From positions 1 through 6,129 of the forward strand of contig JAJRYW010000142.1 in assembly GCA_024275555.1 (NCBI GenBank): DNA of 6,129 nucleotides, in the 5' to 3' direction. Under the pieces are notes generated by a model. That model saw only the letters and a program-made list of their open reading frames with translations. It made no database searches and had not been told where the DNA came from. The translations under genes and the position numbers were made by a program. This document shows, one piece after another, positions 6,109-6,129 of the stretch. Numbering within the stretch: the first letter of the stretch is position 1; the number at the start of each line of letters is the position of its first letter. Source of the DNA: Calditrichota bacterium (GTDB taxonomy: Bacteria > Calditrichota > Calditrichia > RBG-13-44-9 > J075).

Positions 6109-6129
6109 TCATTAACACCGGGCTTAAGC
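6109..6129. repeat. Truncated copy of the outer palindrome at the window end
   Basis: These 21 bases equal 28-48 in the direct orientation and, as a palindrome arm, also match the inverted copy. The window stops four bases beyond the symmetry centre, leaving 13 of the 34 expected bases unseen. Confidence 0.8.

Larger units (their letters stand above)
5961..6129 (-). repeat. Right copy of ~169-bp inverted repeat flanking the gene cluster
   Basis: The reverse complement of this segment aligns base for base with 41-209. It carries the same hairpin (6076-6091), the same inward-facing promoter boxes, and the first 21 bases (6109-6129) of the 34-bp palindrome. The window ends four bases past the palindrome centre, so the true outer boundary of this copy is not visible. 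The inner boundary near 5961 is set by loss of similarity. It begins about 240 bases after the last gene. Confidence 0.95.

Overview
This 6.1-kb window holds one compact, rightward four-gene cluster for making or modifying an extracellular polysaccharide. In order it encodes an AlgD-type GDP-mannose 6-dehydrogenase (226-1539), a membrane-anchored family 2 glycosyltransferase (1602-2768), an asparagine-synthase-type glutamine amidotransferase (2805-4679) and a NodB-fold polysaccharide deacetylase (4685-5722). The genes are co-directional with gaps of 62, 36 and 5 bases and no visible internal terminator, so they probably form one transcription unit. All key catalytic motifs are intact.

The most notable structure is outside the genes. 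The cluster sits between two copies of a ~169-bp sequence in inverted orientation (41-209 and 5961-6129, 10 mismatches by hand alignment). Each copy contains an outer perfect palindrome (34 bp in the left copy, cut by the window end in the right copy), a second small hairpin, and a good sigma-70-like promoter (TTGACA, 17 bases, TATTAC) pointing into the cluster. The left copy stops exactly where the strong ribosome binding site of the first gene begins, so the repeat may supply the operon promoter. The right copy would drive antisense transcription toward the deacetylase gene. The gene-free stretch 5723-5960 is AT-rich and looks like a patchwork of short interspersed repeat fragments.

Organism: coding DNA of middling GC, AT-rich intergenic DNA, and fragments resembling dispersed repeats I associate with FCB-group bacteria (Bacteroidetes, Calditrichaeota, KSB1-like lineages). 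This is inference from general pattern; there is no rRNA or marker gene. The window has an irregular length and its right end falls inside a palindrome of a probably multicopy repeat, as a whole short metagenomic contig would. The inverted-repeat flanking could therefore partly be a consequence of assembly breaking at repeats.

Working model (inference): AlgD oxidises GDP-mannose to GDP-mannuronate; the glycosyltransferase adds a sugar at the membrane; the amidotransferase may convert a uronic acid carboxylate to an amide; the deacetylase removes N- or O-acetyl groups. Polymerase, flippase and export genes are not in the window, so this is a module of a larger locus or a small accessory cassette.
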